A stretch of DNA of 64,000 nt from Bufo bufo (Eukaryota; Chordata; Amphibia; Anura; Bufonidae). The translations under genes and the position numbers were made by a program. Below the pieces are notes generated by a model. It saw only the letters and a program-made list of their open reading frames with translations, had not been told where the DNA came from and searched no databases. The stretch covers positions 398,688,119 to 398,752,118 of the forward strand of contig NC_053392.1 of assembly GCF_905171765.1 (NCBI RefSeq), read 5' to 3'. Shown here one piece after another: positions 21,104 through 31,602 of the stretch. Position 1 is the first letter of the stretch. Every line of letters starts with the position of its first letter.

Positions 21104-22378
21104 TAGAGATGTCGCGAACATAAAATTTTCCGTTCGTGAATGGCGAACGCGAGCTTCCGCGAATGTTCGCGAACAGGCAAACCGGGCGAACAGCCATAGA
21201 CTTCAATAGACAGGCGAATTTTAAAACCCACAGGGACTCTTTCTGGCCACAATAGTGATGGAAAAGTGGTTTCAAGGGGACTAACACCTGGACTGTGGCA
21301 TGCCGGAGGGGGATCCATGGCAAAACTCCCATGGAAAATTACGTAGTTGACGCAGAGTGTGGTAAGTTGAATTCGCAATGCGATTAATATAACCTGCATT
21401 AATCGCATTGCGAATTCAACTTAGAGCTAAGTTCCTAATGGTTGTATTGCTAGAATTGACTAATATAACGAATATAGCACTATATTCTCAATCGTCGTTA
21501 TATTCTAGCAATACAACCATTAGGAACCCAGCTCTAAGTTGAATTCGCAATGCGATTAATATAACCTGTATTAATCGCATTGCGATTAAAACTTAGATCT
21601 GAGTTCCTAATGGTTTAATTGCTAGAATTGACGAATATAACGAATATAGCACTATATTCTCAATCTTCGTTATATTCTAGCAATACAACCATTAGGAACC
21701 CAGCTCTAAGTTGGAATTTGCAATGCGATTAATATAACCTGCATTAATCGCATTGCGATTACAACTTAGAGCTAAGTTCCTAATGGTTGTATTGCTAGAA
21801 TTGATGAATATAACGAATATAGCACTATATTCTCAATCTTCGTTATATTCTAGCAATACAACCATTAGGAACCCAGCTCTAAGTTGAATTCGCAATGCGA
21901 TTAATATAACCTGTATTAATCGCATTGCGATTACAACTTAGATCTGAGTTCCTAATGGTTGTATTGCTAGAATTGATGAATATAACGAATATAGCACTAT
22001 ATTCTCAATCTTCGTTATATTCTAGCAATACAACCATTAGGAACCCAGCTCTAAGTTGAATTCGCAATGCGATTAATATAACCTGTGTTAATCGCATTGC
22101 GATTACAACTTAGTAAAATTTGTGACACTACAGCTTCAGAATGAATCTAAGATGGATGCTGTCCTTGCTTTTTGATAGGAGGTGGGAGGGTCTGGGAGGG
22201 AGGGTATGCTGATTGGCTGGAATGGGTCTGCTGACTGTGAGGTACAGGGTCAAAGTTTGCTCAATAATGATGAATAGGGGGCGGACCGAACATCGCATAT
22301 GTTCGCCCGCCGTGGCGAACGCGAACAAGCTATGTTCGCCGGGAACTGTTCACCGGCGAATAGTTCGGGACATCTCTA
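21104..22378. mobile_element. Non-autonomous hAT element with an internal tandem array
   Basis: 1275 bp with ends TAGAGATGTCGCGAACA and GTTCGGGACATCTCTA and a perfect 8-bp duplication GTGAGCAC (21096-21103 and 22379-22386), the hallmark of hAT insertion. Subterminal regions repeat GCGAACGCGA and TTCGCGAACAGG words. The interior is a 172-bp tandem array. No transposase. Confidence 0.9.
21369..22110. repeat. 172-bp tandem array of paired hairpins
   Basis: Unit starts (GAATTCGCAATGCG or variant) fall at 21369, 21541, 21714, 21886 and 22058, giving 172, 173, 172 and 172 bp. Each unit holds two palindromes: GCAATGCGATTAATATAACC... pairing with ...TTAATCGCATTGC, and CCTAATGGTTGTATTGCTAG pairing with its complement around an ATATAGCACTATAT centre. 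Confidence 0.9.
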
Positions 22379-22889
22379 GTGAGCACTGCTGTAAAACACA
22401 ATACAGAGCGCTGACTTAAACCTCACTGGTATAGACTGGACTGTTTACTAGCACGGCTGGTTGTGATTGCTGCTCTTTGGAGCAGCTGATACATAGCTGA
22501 GGTGTATACCAGTGTGGATAACTACCGGGCTGACACACTGTTACTGTATCCTTACACCTTATGGGGAGCAATAGGATTGAGGAGAATATTTATAGACATA
22601 CCTCTGATTAACTATTGCACCCTAGCCTGCATTGGACGCTATATAGGTGGGCTGTACTGCCCCATATTTTAGTATTGAATCCGCAATAAAGTTAGTTTTT
22701 GTTTTATTTTAACGTGTTCTGTTGTCATGTTATTGAAATGGTTATGTGGTTTTAAATACATTTTCACTAGAGATGAGCGAATCCCTAAAATGGCTGCTGC
22801 ACATGTTAGGACATGGAGCAAGGAACTCTGGGAACAAGGGATCACCCACAATGCCATGCATGCAGCCAATCAGCAGCCAGCCAGCCCTG

Positions 22890-22920
22890 TGATGTCACAG
22901 CCCTATAAATAGCCTCAGCC
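22890..22920 (+). promoter_or_regulatory. Putative TATA promoter of the hAT relic
   Basis: CCTATAAATAGCC follows GTGATGTCACAGC (a CRE-like palindrome TGATGTCA) by a few bases. A related block without the TATA box occurs near 52330-52400 on the minus strand. Prediction from motifs only. Confidence 0.35.
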
Positions 22921-23263
22921 ATCTTGGATTCAGCCATTTTCCAGTGTACTTAGTGCAGGGAGAGACATTAGCAGGCGCTAGGGACAGTGCTAGGAAATAC
23001 TTTAAAACTTTTATTTTGCTGTATAGAAGTTCAGGGAAAGATCATTAGAAGTGTAGGGAAAGGATAGGGAGGAATTATTCCACAGTATTGAAGCAGAACA
23101 GGGTTCAGTAGAGGAGTTTACAGCCTGGGTAATAGGAACAATCCTATTACACGTTGCTGCACTGACTACGGATCCAAATTGCCATTATACTGCTCTGTAA
23201 TTCCAGCAAACCGTTCTTGTTATTGGGGTCTTATTAGCCCTTGTGCGGTGCAGTTATATATAT

Positions 23264-24535
23264 TAATAGGAAAATGAGCGAGCACTCATACACTTGGCAA
23301 CCAGATTGACATATGCAGAAAATATTTATTAAATCCCCATAAAATACAAGTAATAAAATTTATAAGAACAATGTAGCAATAATATACAACATTACAGTCA
23401 CATATATTGTGGTAGATATGATCGACACTATATTCATATGACTCAATAGTGTCGATAAATTCAATAATATATATCACACCAAAAAACTTCAAGTATATGC
23501 GGTTATTTGGGAAAGAGGGGGTATTATCTTCTAGCGCTCTATCCCAATTTGGGAAACTGAATGTCACTGAAAATGTTGTAGGTGTATTCACTGGGAGCGC
23601 AGTATGTTCATAAAGTGTCCACAGGAATCCTGATAATGTGAAAAGTCTCTTATAGCATATCCTTTTAAGCTCGAAAGGACCACTGAGGAAGGGAGAGTGA
23701 ATCTACCCGTAACGCGTATGGTGAAACAAGTGATGTACCTGCATTGAAAAGCCTCCGATAATACTGTATGGCCATACAGAAGAAAATCTCTACAGTAAAG
23801 GATTAACTATTCTTATCGTCGAAAGCTGCACCAAAGGAAATTGCGAAACAGAGTGACAACTCCTGCGATCTTTGGAACTCCCGCGAAATTTAAACCAGCT
23901 TGCTGTATGGAGCGACTAAATAAGCCGGCAAATATTTAAAGCTCCATTGAAGCAATAGGGAGACAGCAGACGCTAGACGGTAAGCCAAATATCGATTTAA
24001 AGTTTTCTTCAATCCAAAGCTCATATCGAGCTTAAAAGGATATGCTATAAGAGACTTTTCACATTATCAGCATTCCTGTGGACACTTTATGAACATACTG
24101 CGCTCCCAGTGAATACACCTACAACATTTTCAGTGACATTCAGTTTCCCAAATTGGGATAGAGCGCTAGAAGATAATACCCCCTCTTTCCCAAATAACCG
24201 CATATACTTGAAGTTTTTTGGTGTGATATATATTATTGAATTTATCGACACTATTGAGTCATATGAATATAGTGTCGATCATATCTACCACAATATATGT
24301 GACTGTAATGTTGTATATTATTGCTACATTGTTCTTATACATTTTATTACTTGTATTTGAGGGGGTTTAATAAATATTTTCTGCATATGTCAATCTGGTT
24401 GCCAAGTGTATGAGTGCTCGCTCATTTTCCTATTACTACATTTGCCTTTAAGAGAGGGTGGGGTGATTCCCTCTATATGAGCTTGCAGCACCATACCTTA
24501 ACTACTTGCTAGTGAGCCACCACAACCTACCACTA
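23264..24535 (+). mobile_element. 1.27-kb palindromic hammerhead-bearing element
   Basis: Arms of about 415 bp (23264-23678 and about 24024-24438) are almost perfect inverted copies. They start AATAGGAAAATGAGCGAGCA and end in its complement. They surround a 345-bp spacer and are followed by a 97-bp unique tail. A 13/14-match duplication GCAGTT(A/G)TATATAT at 23250-23263 and 24536-24549 frames arms plus tail together as one insertion in hAT DNA. Both arms carry the same spurious frame (MNTPTTFSVTFSFPNWDR), which is a repeat by-product. I infer a non-autonomous PLE-type retroelement. Confidence 0.65.
23679..23722 (+). ncRNA. Hammerhead-like motif with one core change
   Basis: ACCA (stem I), CTGAGGA (matches core CUGANGA), stem II GGG...CCC, GTAA in place of GAAA, CGCGTA ending at a GTA triplet, then TGGT pairing with ACCA. 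The GAAA to GTAA change should inactivate it. Confidence 0.45.
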
Positions 24536-26697
24536 GCAGTTGTATATATGTTCTAAAGCCTCTTTTTGGCGTGTATTAGTGGGGAAAAAGAAAAAGCGCT
24601 TATTAGCCGTTCTGTGGTGAAGTGAGAGAATTAAAGCCCTTTTTGGCATGTATTAGTGGCAAAAAAATATATATTATTTGCCGTTCATGGCGTTTAATAA
24701 ATACTCAGATAAAAAGTACGGACATAACACAAAATGTCAAAAAGTGTGCACACCACAAACGTGTCACAAACAACATAATTACCAAACATATACAGTCACC
24801 ATGGGAAACCACAGTAGTATGGTTACACCCATGTGAACAAAGTAACACAATGCCCCAACACAGGTATGAATTCCACAGAAAAGAATAAACGGGAACAGTC
24901 TTACCGGTGGGTGACGGACATCTGGGTGTAGTAGCGCAGTCCCAGAGGCCAGTGTTACTTATGGGGCAGGGTCCGTTAAGTCTTATAATACGCTACCTCT
25001 TCTTCCTGCATATATTCATTATTGTGGTAGCTGGCGAGTGGTATCCATTACCTCTTGCTGGTTGGGCAAATTTATTTACGTGATTTGATTTTTTGAGGGA
25101 CATGGCTGGCTTCCTCATGGCGGGACTAGATAAGAACCAATGGCTGTCTGAGGCTAGAGAGGTTTTCTCTGAACGTATATTTATACAAACGAAATATACC
25201 CCTTCGTTCATAGGGGTATTCAATGAATTTACTAAATTATATAAGGAACAGATCCTGGTGGGAAGTTCAGGGCCTTGAGTATTATATTAAGCAAGGCATT
25301 GTACCAAGAGGCCTTTGAATCACCCTCACACCAGCTAAGCGCTGCAGGAGCCCAGGCCTCATGAAAAAATGGGAAAGGGAAGCAACCAATAGTTCCTTGC
25401 GGCTCATGCAGCTCTTACTTGATGAGGAAAAATCTACACTTGAATCAATAGACAAAAATCTCCAGGACCAGATTGAAATAACCCAAAAATTCTCTAATGA
25501 ACAGGAATTTACGGAAAGAGAGACACAATTACAAAATACCGTTGAGCAGTATCAATTTCATTTAAAAGAACGCATGCACCGACAATTTGCAAGAGACCTC
25601 CAAGATTTTAAAGACAATAGGGCATACTTATTCTTGGACAATTCCGATCCCAGGAAAGATAAGGGTTCTGACCTGTCCTCAACAGAGACGGAGGCATCGG
25701 ACAGCGAGAGGGAGAAACAGGGGAACTATAGGAGCAGAGGGAGGGGTGGATACCGGTCCCGAGGTAGAGGTGGACGCTATACACGTAACCAACCCAACCA
25801 ACAAGGTTTTTTAGAACAGGGATCCCACTACCCCCTCCGCAATCGGAATACACAGGGTTCGACAACATAACAACACCAGTCACGAACAACCAGGTGATCA
25901 ATCTATCATCTAGACCCCTATCCACTGCCGAAACTACACTACTGGGCCGTGGACTATCATTTGTCCCCACCTCAAACTTTGAAACATTCAATTGGATTAA
26001 AGATCTCCACCTGTTTGTGCGCAGATTGAGATGGCACAAACATTTTAAAATCCAACAAAAAAAGGAAAGCCGCGAACTGGGCATCCCGGTGGAGATCTTG
26101 GAGGATGTGAAAACCCTCTATAACCTTGATTCCGAGCCACCATCCAGCAAAGGGTTTGGCCTTTTCACGGAATTGAAGAATAAAAGTTGCAGAATGACAC
26201 CACAGGGGGATATCTCCTGTATAGACGTGTTTCTTAAACACACGATCGCTGACATAACCATCCTTGAACCATCTCCCTTTAGGCATAATTGTAGCCGAGA
26301 AGAGAGGAAGGCCATCAGTGATCTGGAAAAAGAGGTGTCCATCACTATCAAGCCGTCCGATAAGGGGGGCAAAGTGGTAGTGATGGACACCTCTGCATAC
26401 CGCTCTATGTGTCTCACTATCCTGAAAGATAGGAATAACTACGAATCCATTCCTATGGACCCTACCACACAATACAGAGCAGAACTTTGTGAGATTCTGT
26501 TGAAAGCAAAACTTAATCATCTTATCTGTCAGAACGAATTTGACTACCTGTGATGGCAACATTTTACTGCCTGACTACACCTAGTGATGGCAACATTTTA
26601 CTGCCTACCCAAGATACACAAGGGGGTGTCACCCCTGAAGGGGCGCCCCATTGTGTCTGGGGTAGGCAGTCTCTCACAAAACTGTGGGATTTATATA

Positions 26698-27636
26698 CAG
26701 TACAGACCAAAAGTTTGGACACACCTTCTCATTCAAAGAGTTTTCTTTATTTTCATGACTATGAAGGCATCAAAACTATGAATTAACACATGTGGAATTA
26801 TATACATAACAAACAAGTGTGAAACAACTGAAAATATGTCATATTCTAGGTTCTTCAAAGTAGCCACCTTTTGCTTTGATTACTGCTTTGCACACTCTTG
26901 GCATTCTCTTGATGAGCTTCAAGAGGTAGTCCCCTGAAATGGTCTTCCAACAGTCTTGAAGGAGTTCCCAGAGATGCTTAGCACTTGTTGGCCCTTTTGC
27001 CTTCACTCTGCGGTCCAGCTCACCCCAAACCATCTCGATTGGGTTCAGGTCCGGTGACTGTGGAGGCCAGGTCATCTGGCGCAGCACCCCATCACTCTCC
27101 TTCATGGTCAAATAGCCCTTACTTTCAAAGTTTTCCCAATTTTTCGGCTGACTGACTGACCTTCATTTCTTAAAGTAATGATGGCCACTCGTTTTTCTTT
27201 ACTTAGCTGCTTTTTTCTTGCCATAATACAAATTCTAACAGTCTATTCAGTAGGACTATCAGCTGTGTATCCACCTGACTTCTCCTCAACGCAACTGATG
27301 GTCCCAACCCCATTTATAAGGCAAGAAATCCCACTTATTAAACCTGACAGGGCACACCTGTGAAGTGAAAACCATTTCAGGGGTCTACCTCTTGAAGCTC
27401 ATCAAGAGAATGCCAAGAGTGTTCAAAGCAGTAATCAAAGCAAAAGGTGGCTACTTTGAAGAACCTTGAATATGACATATTTTCAGTTGTTTCACACTTG
27501 TTTGTTATGTATATAATTCCACATGTGTTAATTCATAGTTTTGATGCCTTCAGTGTGAATCTACAATTTTCATAGTCATGAAAATAAAGAAAACTCTTTG
27601 AATGAGAAGGTGTGTCCAAACTTTTTGTCTGTACTG
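26698..27636 (-). mobile_element. Deleted Tc1 element (CAGTACAGACC family), copy 1
   Basis: 939 bp with ends CAGTACAGACCAAAAGTTTG and its complement between TA dinucleotides (26696-26697, 27637-27638), inserted in PLE RT sequence. On the minus strand a transposase start (ARKKQLSKEKR, near 27220) is joined almost directly to the C-terminus (TMKESDGVLRQMTWPPQSPD to YFEEPRI, 26839-27111), so the middle of the gene is deleted. A second fragment of the C-terminus (KRMPRVFKAVIKAKGGYFEE) lies at about 27400-27470 on the plus strand as part of the long inverted ends. Confidence 0.9.
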
Positions 27637-27919
27637 TAGATCAACTGCTGAGACCATTTATCAAAAGTCTCCCTTCATATATCAGCGACACTGGGGACCT
27701 TCTGACCAAACTTGAGGGCATCTCAATTGAGGATAACTGGTTCCTCGCATCAATTGATGTAGAGGCCCTGTACTCCTCAATACCCCATGAAGCAGGTATC
27801 TCGGCCATCTGTCATTTTTTGAGGGCAAGGGGTCAACAGTTCCTGAGCCACAATGATCTCATTATTGAACTCCTTCGGTTCGTATTAACACGTAACTATT
27901 TCCTATTCAATGGCACATA

Positions 27920-28969
27920 CACTCACCTAAAGAATTATTAGGAACACCATACTAATACGGTGTTGGACCCCCTTTTGCCTTCAGAACTGCCTTAATTCTA
28001 TGTGGCATTGATTCAACAAGGTGCTGATAGCATTCTTTAGAAATGTTGGCCCATATTGATAGGATAGCATCTTGCAGTTGATGGAGATTTGAGGGATGCA
28101 CATCCAGGGCACGAAGCTCCCGTTCCACCACATCCCAAAGATGCTCTATTGGGTTGAGATCTGGTGACTGTGGGGGCCATTTTAGTACAGTGAACTCATT
28201 GTCATGTTCAAGAAACCAATTTAAAATGATTCGAGCTTTGTGACATGGTGCATTATCCTGCTGGAAGTAGCCATCAGAGGATGGATACATGTTCTCATTC
28301 TGTTTACGCCAAATTCGGACTCTACCATTTGAATGTCTCAACAGAAATTGAGACTCATCAGACCAGGCAACATTTTTCCAGTCTTCAACAGTCCAATTTT
28401 GGTGAGCTCGTGCAAATTGTAGCCTCTTTTTCCTATTTGTAGTGGAGATGAGTGGTACCCGGTGGGGTCTTCTGCTGTTGTAGCCCATCCGCCTCAAGGT
28501 TGTGCGTGTTGTGGCTTCACAAATGCTTTGATGCATACTTCGGTTGTAACGAGTGGTTATTTCAGTCAACGTTGCTCTTCTATTAGCTTGAATCAGTCGG
28601 CCCATTCTCCTCTGACCTCTAGCATCCACAAGGCATTTTTGCCCACAGGACTGCCGCATACTGGATGTTTTTCCCTTTTCACACCATTCTTTGTAAACCC
28701 TAGAAATGGTTGTGCGTGAAAATCCCAGTAACTGAGCAGATTGTGAAATACTCAGACCGGCCCGTCTTGCACCAACAACCATGCCACGCTCAAAATTGCT
28801 TAAATCACCTTTCTTTCCCATTCTGACATTCAGTTTTTAGTTCAGGAGATTGTCTTGACCAGGACCACACCCCTAAATGCATTGAAGCAACTGCCATGTG
28901 ATTGGTTGACTAGATAATTGCATTAATGAGAAATAGAACAGGTGTTCCTAATAATTCTTTAGGTGAGTG
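27920..28969 (-). mobile_element. Tc1-type DD36E element
   Basis: 1050 bp with ends CACTCACCTAAAGAATTATT and its complement between TA at 27918-27919 and 28970-28971. It carries one minus-strand transposase gene, shortened by an internal in-frame deletion. Inserted into the RT of PLE 1 just before the RGTAMGS block. Confidence 0.93.
27952..28821 (-). CDS. DD36E Tc1-type transposase with in-frame deletion (289 aa)
   Basis: An uninterrupted frame from ATG 28821. The N-terminus is a helix-turn-helix DNA-binding region (FERGMVVGARRAGLSISQSA, FSRTTISRVYKEW), with a second one around residues 70-115. The first catalytic Asp is in AWSDESQFLLRH, the second in GYFQQDNAPCHK, and the Glu in SPDLNPIEHLW; 36 residues separate the second Asp from the Glu. 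Most Tc1 transposases are about 340 aa. Here roughly 50 residues between the first and second Asp are missing (RKQNENMYPSSDGYFQQDN is too short), including the usual glycine-rich loop. The frame is open, but the loss probably kills catalysis; DNA binding might remain. Confidence 0.85.
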   Translation of the reverse strand: MGKKGDLSNFERGMVVGARRAGLSISQSAQLLGFSRTTISRVYKEWCEKGKTSSMRQSCGQKCLVDARGQRRMGRLIQANRRATLTEITTRYNRSMHQSICEATTRTTLRRMGYNSRRPHRVPLISTTNRKKRLQFARAHQNWTVEDWKNVAWSDESQFLLRHSNGRVRIWRKQNENMYPSSDGYFQQDNAPCHKARIILNWFLEHDNEFTVLKWPPQSPDLNPIEHLWDVVERELRALDVHPSNLHQLQDAILSIWANISKECYQHLVESMPHRIKAVLKAKGGPTPY

Positions 28970-29240
28970 TACTTCCACCAGCTCAGGGGCACCGCGATGG
29001 GCAGTTCTTGTGCGCCGTCGTACGATGTCTGGAACAAAAGGGACACATCTGTGGCAAGACATGTGAACGAATGCCACCATGGTCCTTAAATTTAAGGTCA
29101 TTGAAGTAATCACCAGACCCCCTAGGGGAGGGGACTGGGACAAACGTATCCTCCAGAGGGAGACCTGGTGGATACACAAGTTGAATACCCCCTGCCCAAA
29201 CGGACTCAATGAACAGTTGAGTTTTGGCTGCTTCATTTAA

Positions 29241-30159
29241 TTGCCATACCTATCGTATCTGTGTTTTACATATAGCAGAGGTTGAAATCATTATCTCTTT
29301 AGTTCCATTATCTGTGTTCGCCGCCTTCTATAAAGTAGAGCCGGCGACCCCAAGTTTTTTCTATGTTCTATGGAACTGATTGGTTGCTGCCAACTTAGCA
29401 CCATTAGCGCTTCAATAAATATATCGCACCTTGCCAATACCATTTCTCTAGTCTCTATATGTATAAAGCTTGTCACCGCCTGTAAATATAGCCGGCCACT
29501 CTAAGTCTCCTCCATTCCCTATGGGGTGCGCACACTCCTGTTGAAGTAACCGCCCCTTCATCTAGCGACGCGCTGACCAGCCGCCTTCAACACGGCACTC
29601 CTAGTGCGTCACTGATAGCCGCGCCCCTACACACGCCCTCTTCGGCTGTCTGTGACGGGGTAATGACATCACTATAACTCATGCCCCGGGGGGCGGGGCG
29701 CGCGCGTGTCAGTACGCACATTTAAATTGTGGACGGCGATACATGCCGACTGCCGCCACACGTGCACAGGGAAGCGCCATACGTTGCCCCTTCTTGCAGT
29801 CACCAGGACCAATGGACCACCATTACCAGGGATTAGGGTCTGCTTCCTAGTAGCCACACGCTGTTCAACAGCCCTTATTGGGTCCCCTCTCGGTCCTTGG
29901 TTACTGCTCCAGTATTTTGTTGATTAGAATGGGGATTGTGTGTATGTGACACCAATCAATGAGGACACTTTAACACTTTGGCTTTAATTTGGTGACGAAA
30001 CGCGTAGGGATCTATCGCACCGCAGGGAATTAATTCTCTGTGTACCCCCAGGTAGGGTTGTCTAGGGCGTCCAATATTGTAGGGTTAGCTCCTGGACGTG
30101 CGGCCCCTAGCCGGGCCATAGGGCTCTATAGGCCTGGTAGGGATTTCTAGGGACAGTGA
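29241..30159. other. PLE 1 3' region and pseudo-LTR promoter-like DNA
   Basis: Non-coding. It holds a CpG-rich block at about 29560-29720 (CCCCGGGGGGCGGGGCGCGC) followed by CATTTAAATTG, a possible TATA-type promoter, and the GACGAAACGCGTAGGG remnant near 30000. The short frames on either strand have no recognisable product. Confidence 0.45.
29954..30010 (+). ncRNA. Hammerhead-like remnant of PLE 1
   Basis: ATGAGGA, then CAC...GTG as stem II, then CGAAACGCGTAGGG. The order fits a hammerhead but the first core base is A, not C. It lies in the 3' pseudo-LTR where PLE hammerheads are expected. Confidence 0.35.
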
Positions 30160-30650
30160 GTCTCACCTGGACCCTGCCCCATAAGTAACACTGGCCTCTG
30201 GGACTGCGCTACTACACCCAGATGTCCGTCACCCACCGGTAAGACTGTTCCCGTTTATTCTTTTCTGTGGAATTTATACCTGTGTTGGGGCATTGTGTAA
30301 CTTTGTTCACATGGGTGTAACCATACTACTGTGGTTTCCCATGGTGACTGTTTATGTTTGGTAATTACGTTGTTTGTGACACGTTTGTGGTGTGCACACT
30401 TTTTGACATTTTGTGTTATGTCCGTACTTTTTATCTGAGTATTTATTTAACGTGAAGTCATATAATACACTACCTCTTCTTCCTGCATATATCCATTATT
30501 GTGGTAGCTGGCGAGTGGTATCCATTACCTCTCGCTGGTTGGGCAACTTTATTTACGTGCTGTTCATGGCGTGTTATATGTTCTAAAGTCTTTTTTTGGT
30601 GTGTGTTAGTGGGGGGGGGGGGCTTATTAGCCGTTGTGTGGTGACGTGAG

Positions 30651-31602
30651 AAAATCCATCCAAGCAGAATACAGCTTTGGTCTTTGGTCCCAGCAGTTTT
30701 TGGCAATCATTGGCAGGAATACATGCTTCTGCTTTGAACTGTACCTTCTGCTTTGTGGGGACAGACTAGCTGAGGAGGAATGGCTTCTCCTAGGTCTCTG
30801 GGCTTGACAGTTATATTATCAGGGGATGCTTTCTTCCTGGAACTGGAGGTTGTCTGCAACTTTCTACTTCTTTTCATCCAGTTGAGCTGCAGGGCTCAGA
30901 CTGGGAATTTGATCAAATCTCAGAACGAGACTTGGTTCTTGCTGTCTTCCCTATACAGGGGGCAAACTAGATCTGGTTCTAACTGGGTTTTTTCTCCCTT
31001 GCTGCAGGATGTCCCGAGTCTGAGACAAAAGTCGCAATTTACCACAGGGAATGTCGCAAATATGCTTCAAAGTCGGAAATATGTTTCAAAAGTTGCAAGT
31101 GCAGTCTGGCAGGGTTGCTGAAATGGCGCCTTTCAGTTTTAAAAAGTCGCCTTGTAGTGCTATTGGCTTTAAAATGTCGCAAATCGAGAGAAATAGGGGA
31201 ATAATTAAGTTTATATTTTAAAAAGTCACATTTTAAAAGTGGCATGTGCCTTTTGATATATGAGGTGAAACAAATCACCACTTTTGATTTCTAATGTTAG
31301 TATTTTTTGGGCACAAATTACACCATTATTGATAAATGCCCCCCAATTAGTCCGCAAAAAATGTATATGCAATACAGACGGTATCCGCAATTTGCAGACC
31401 ACAAAATACATATGGTTGAGTGCATGAGGCCTTACTGTCAATTTTTTTTTATCTTAAACAACCCCTTATATTTACCCCAAAATGTTTTTTTTTATATATA
31501 TATTATCTTGTAGATACATTGTACAGCTGTGATCACTGAATTGCAACTGAATTTGCCACTGATTTTTTGAACTGATACTTTTTAACTAATTTGTATTATT
31601 TA
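30651..31602. other. No gene recognised
   Basis: Contains a 113-residue plus-strand frame at 30780-31121 (MASPRSLGLTVILSGDAFF) that matches no family I know. A block at 31030-31350 is rich in AAAGTCGCA/GTCGCAAAT words and ends GATAAATGCCCCCC, and looks like an old dispersed repeat. The tail of a GGCCTC-family miniature element (GAGTGCATGAGGCC) lies at 31355-31435. Confidence 0.45.

Larger units (their letters stand above)
20754..22690 (+). mobile_element. Palindromic hammerhead-bearing element, split by a hAT
   Basis: Left arm 20754-20893 pairs with a right arm made of 21037-21103 and 22379-22450 once the hAT element 21104-22378 is removed. Paired words include AGTAAACAG/CTGTTTACT and TTACAGCAG/CTGCTGTAA. 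The spacer carries a hammerhead-like fold (20984-21036). A unique tail with AATAAA near 22683 follows the right arm. This layout (palindrome, ribozyme in the spacer, one unique tail) is shared with 12991-13225 and 23264-24535. The right limit is uncertain because I could not find the second copy of a target duplication. Confidence 0.55.
25102..29240 (+). pseudogene. PLE protein: RGG region, reverse transcriptase, GIY-YIG tail
   Basis: Begins MAGFLMAGLDKNQWLSEARE. After a frameshift near 25275 it gives a helical charged stretch (KKWEREATNSSLRLMQLLLD, 25361 on) and an RGG box (RSRGRGGYRSRGRGG, about 25735-25780). Stops near 25868 precede the RT N-terminus (IKPSDKGGKVVVMD). RT blocks FYCLPKIHKG, VALYSSIPH-like DVEALYSSIPH and RGTAMGSSCAP follow, separated by the two Tc1 insertions. 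After the last block a deletion joins RT directly to the end of the endonuclease (ARHVNECHHG, RETWWIHKLNT, GLNEQLSFGCFI). Lacks RT YxDD and the GIY-YIG core, so inactive. Confidence 0.88.
24694..30561 (+). mobile_element. Penelope-like element 1
   Basis: Insertion flanked by an 11-bp duplication GTTCATGGCGT (24683-24693 and 30562-30572). The left end 24694-24975 is an inverted copy of the right pseudo-LTR (30160-30450). The segment 24985-25083 is a direct copy of 30460-30560, so both inverted and direct pseudo-LTR pieces are present, as is usual for PLEs. The single gene (25102-29240) is on the plus strand. Two Tc1-type elements (26698-27636 and 27920-28969) landed in it. Confidence 0.85.
22768..30650 (+). 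mobile_element. hAT-type element, interrupted by two insertions
   Basis: Left end TAGAGATGAGCGAATCC at 22768, in the family also seen at 56452. Downstream is CTGTGATGTCACAGCCC and CTATAAATAG, a likely promoter TATA. The element is split at 23264-24535 (palindromic element) and at 24694-30561 (PLE). The flanking pieces 24536-24693 and 30562-30650 share GCGTGTATTAGTGG and TTATTAGCCGTT words, so they belong together. No transposase coding sequence survives and I could not define a right end. Confidence 0.5.

Noticed and set aside
23286..24360. The same 83-101-residue protein encoded on opposite strands (MNTPTTFSVTFSFPNWDR)
   Set aside because: It is the inverted-repeat arm read twice; no similarity to known proteins and no conservation signal.
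30780..31121. 113-residue plus-strand frame as a host exon
   Set aside because: No recognisable domain, no splice or promoter context, and an adjacent dispersed repeat; length is within chance for this region.
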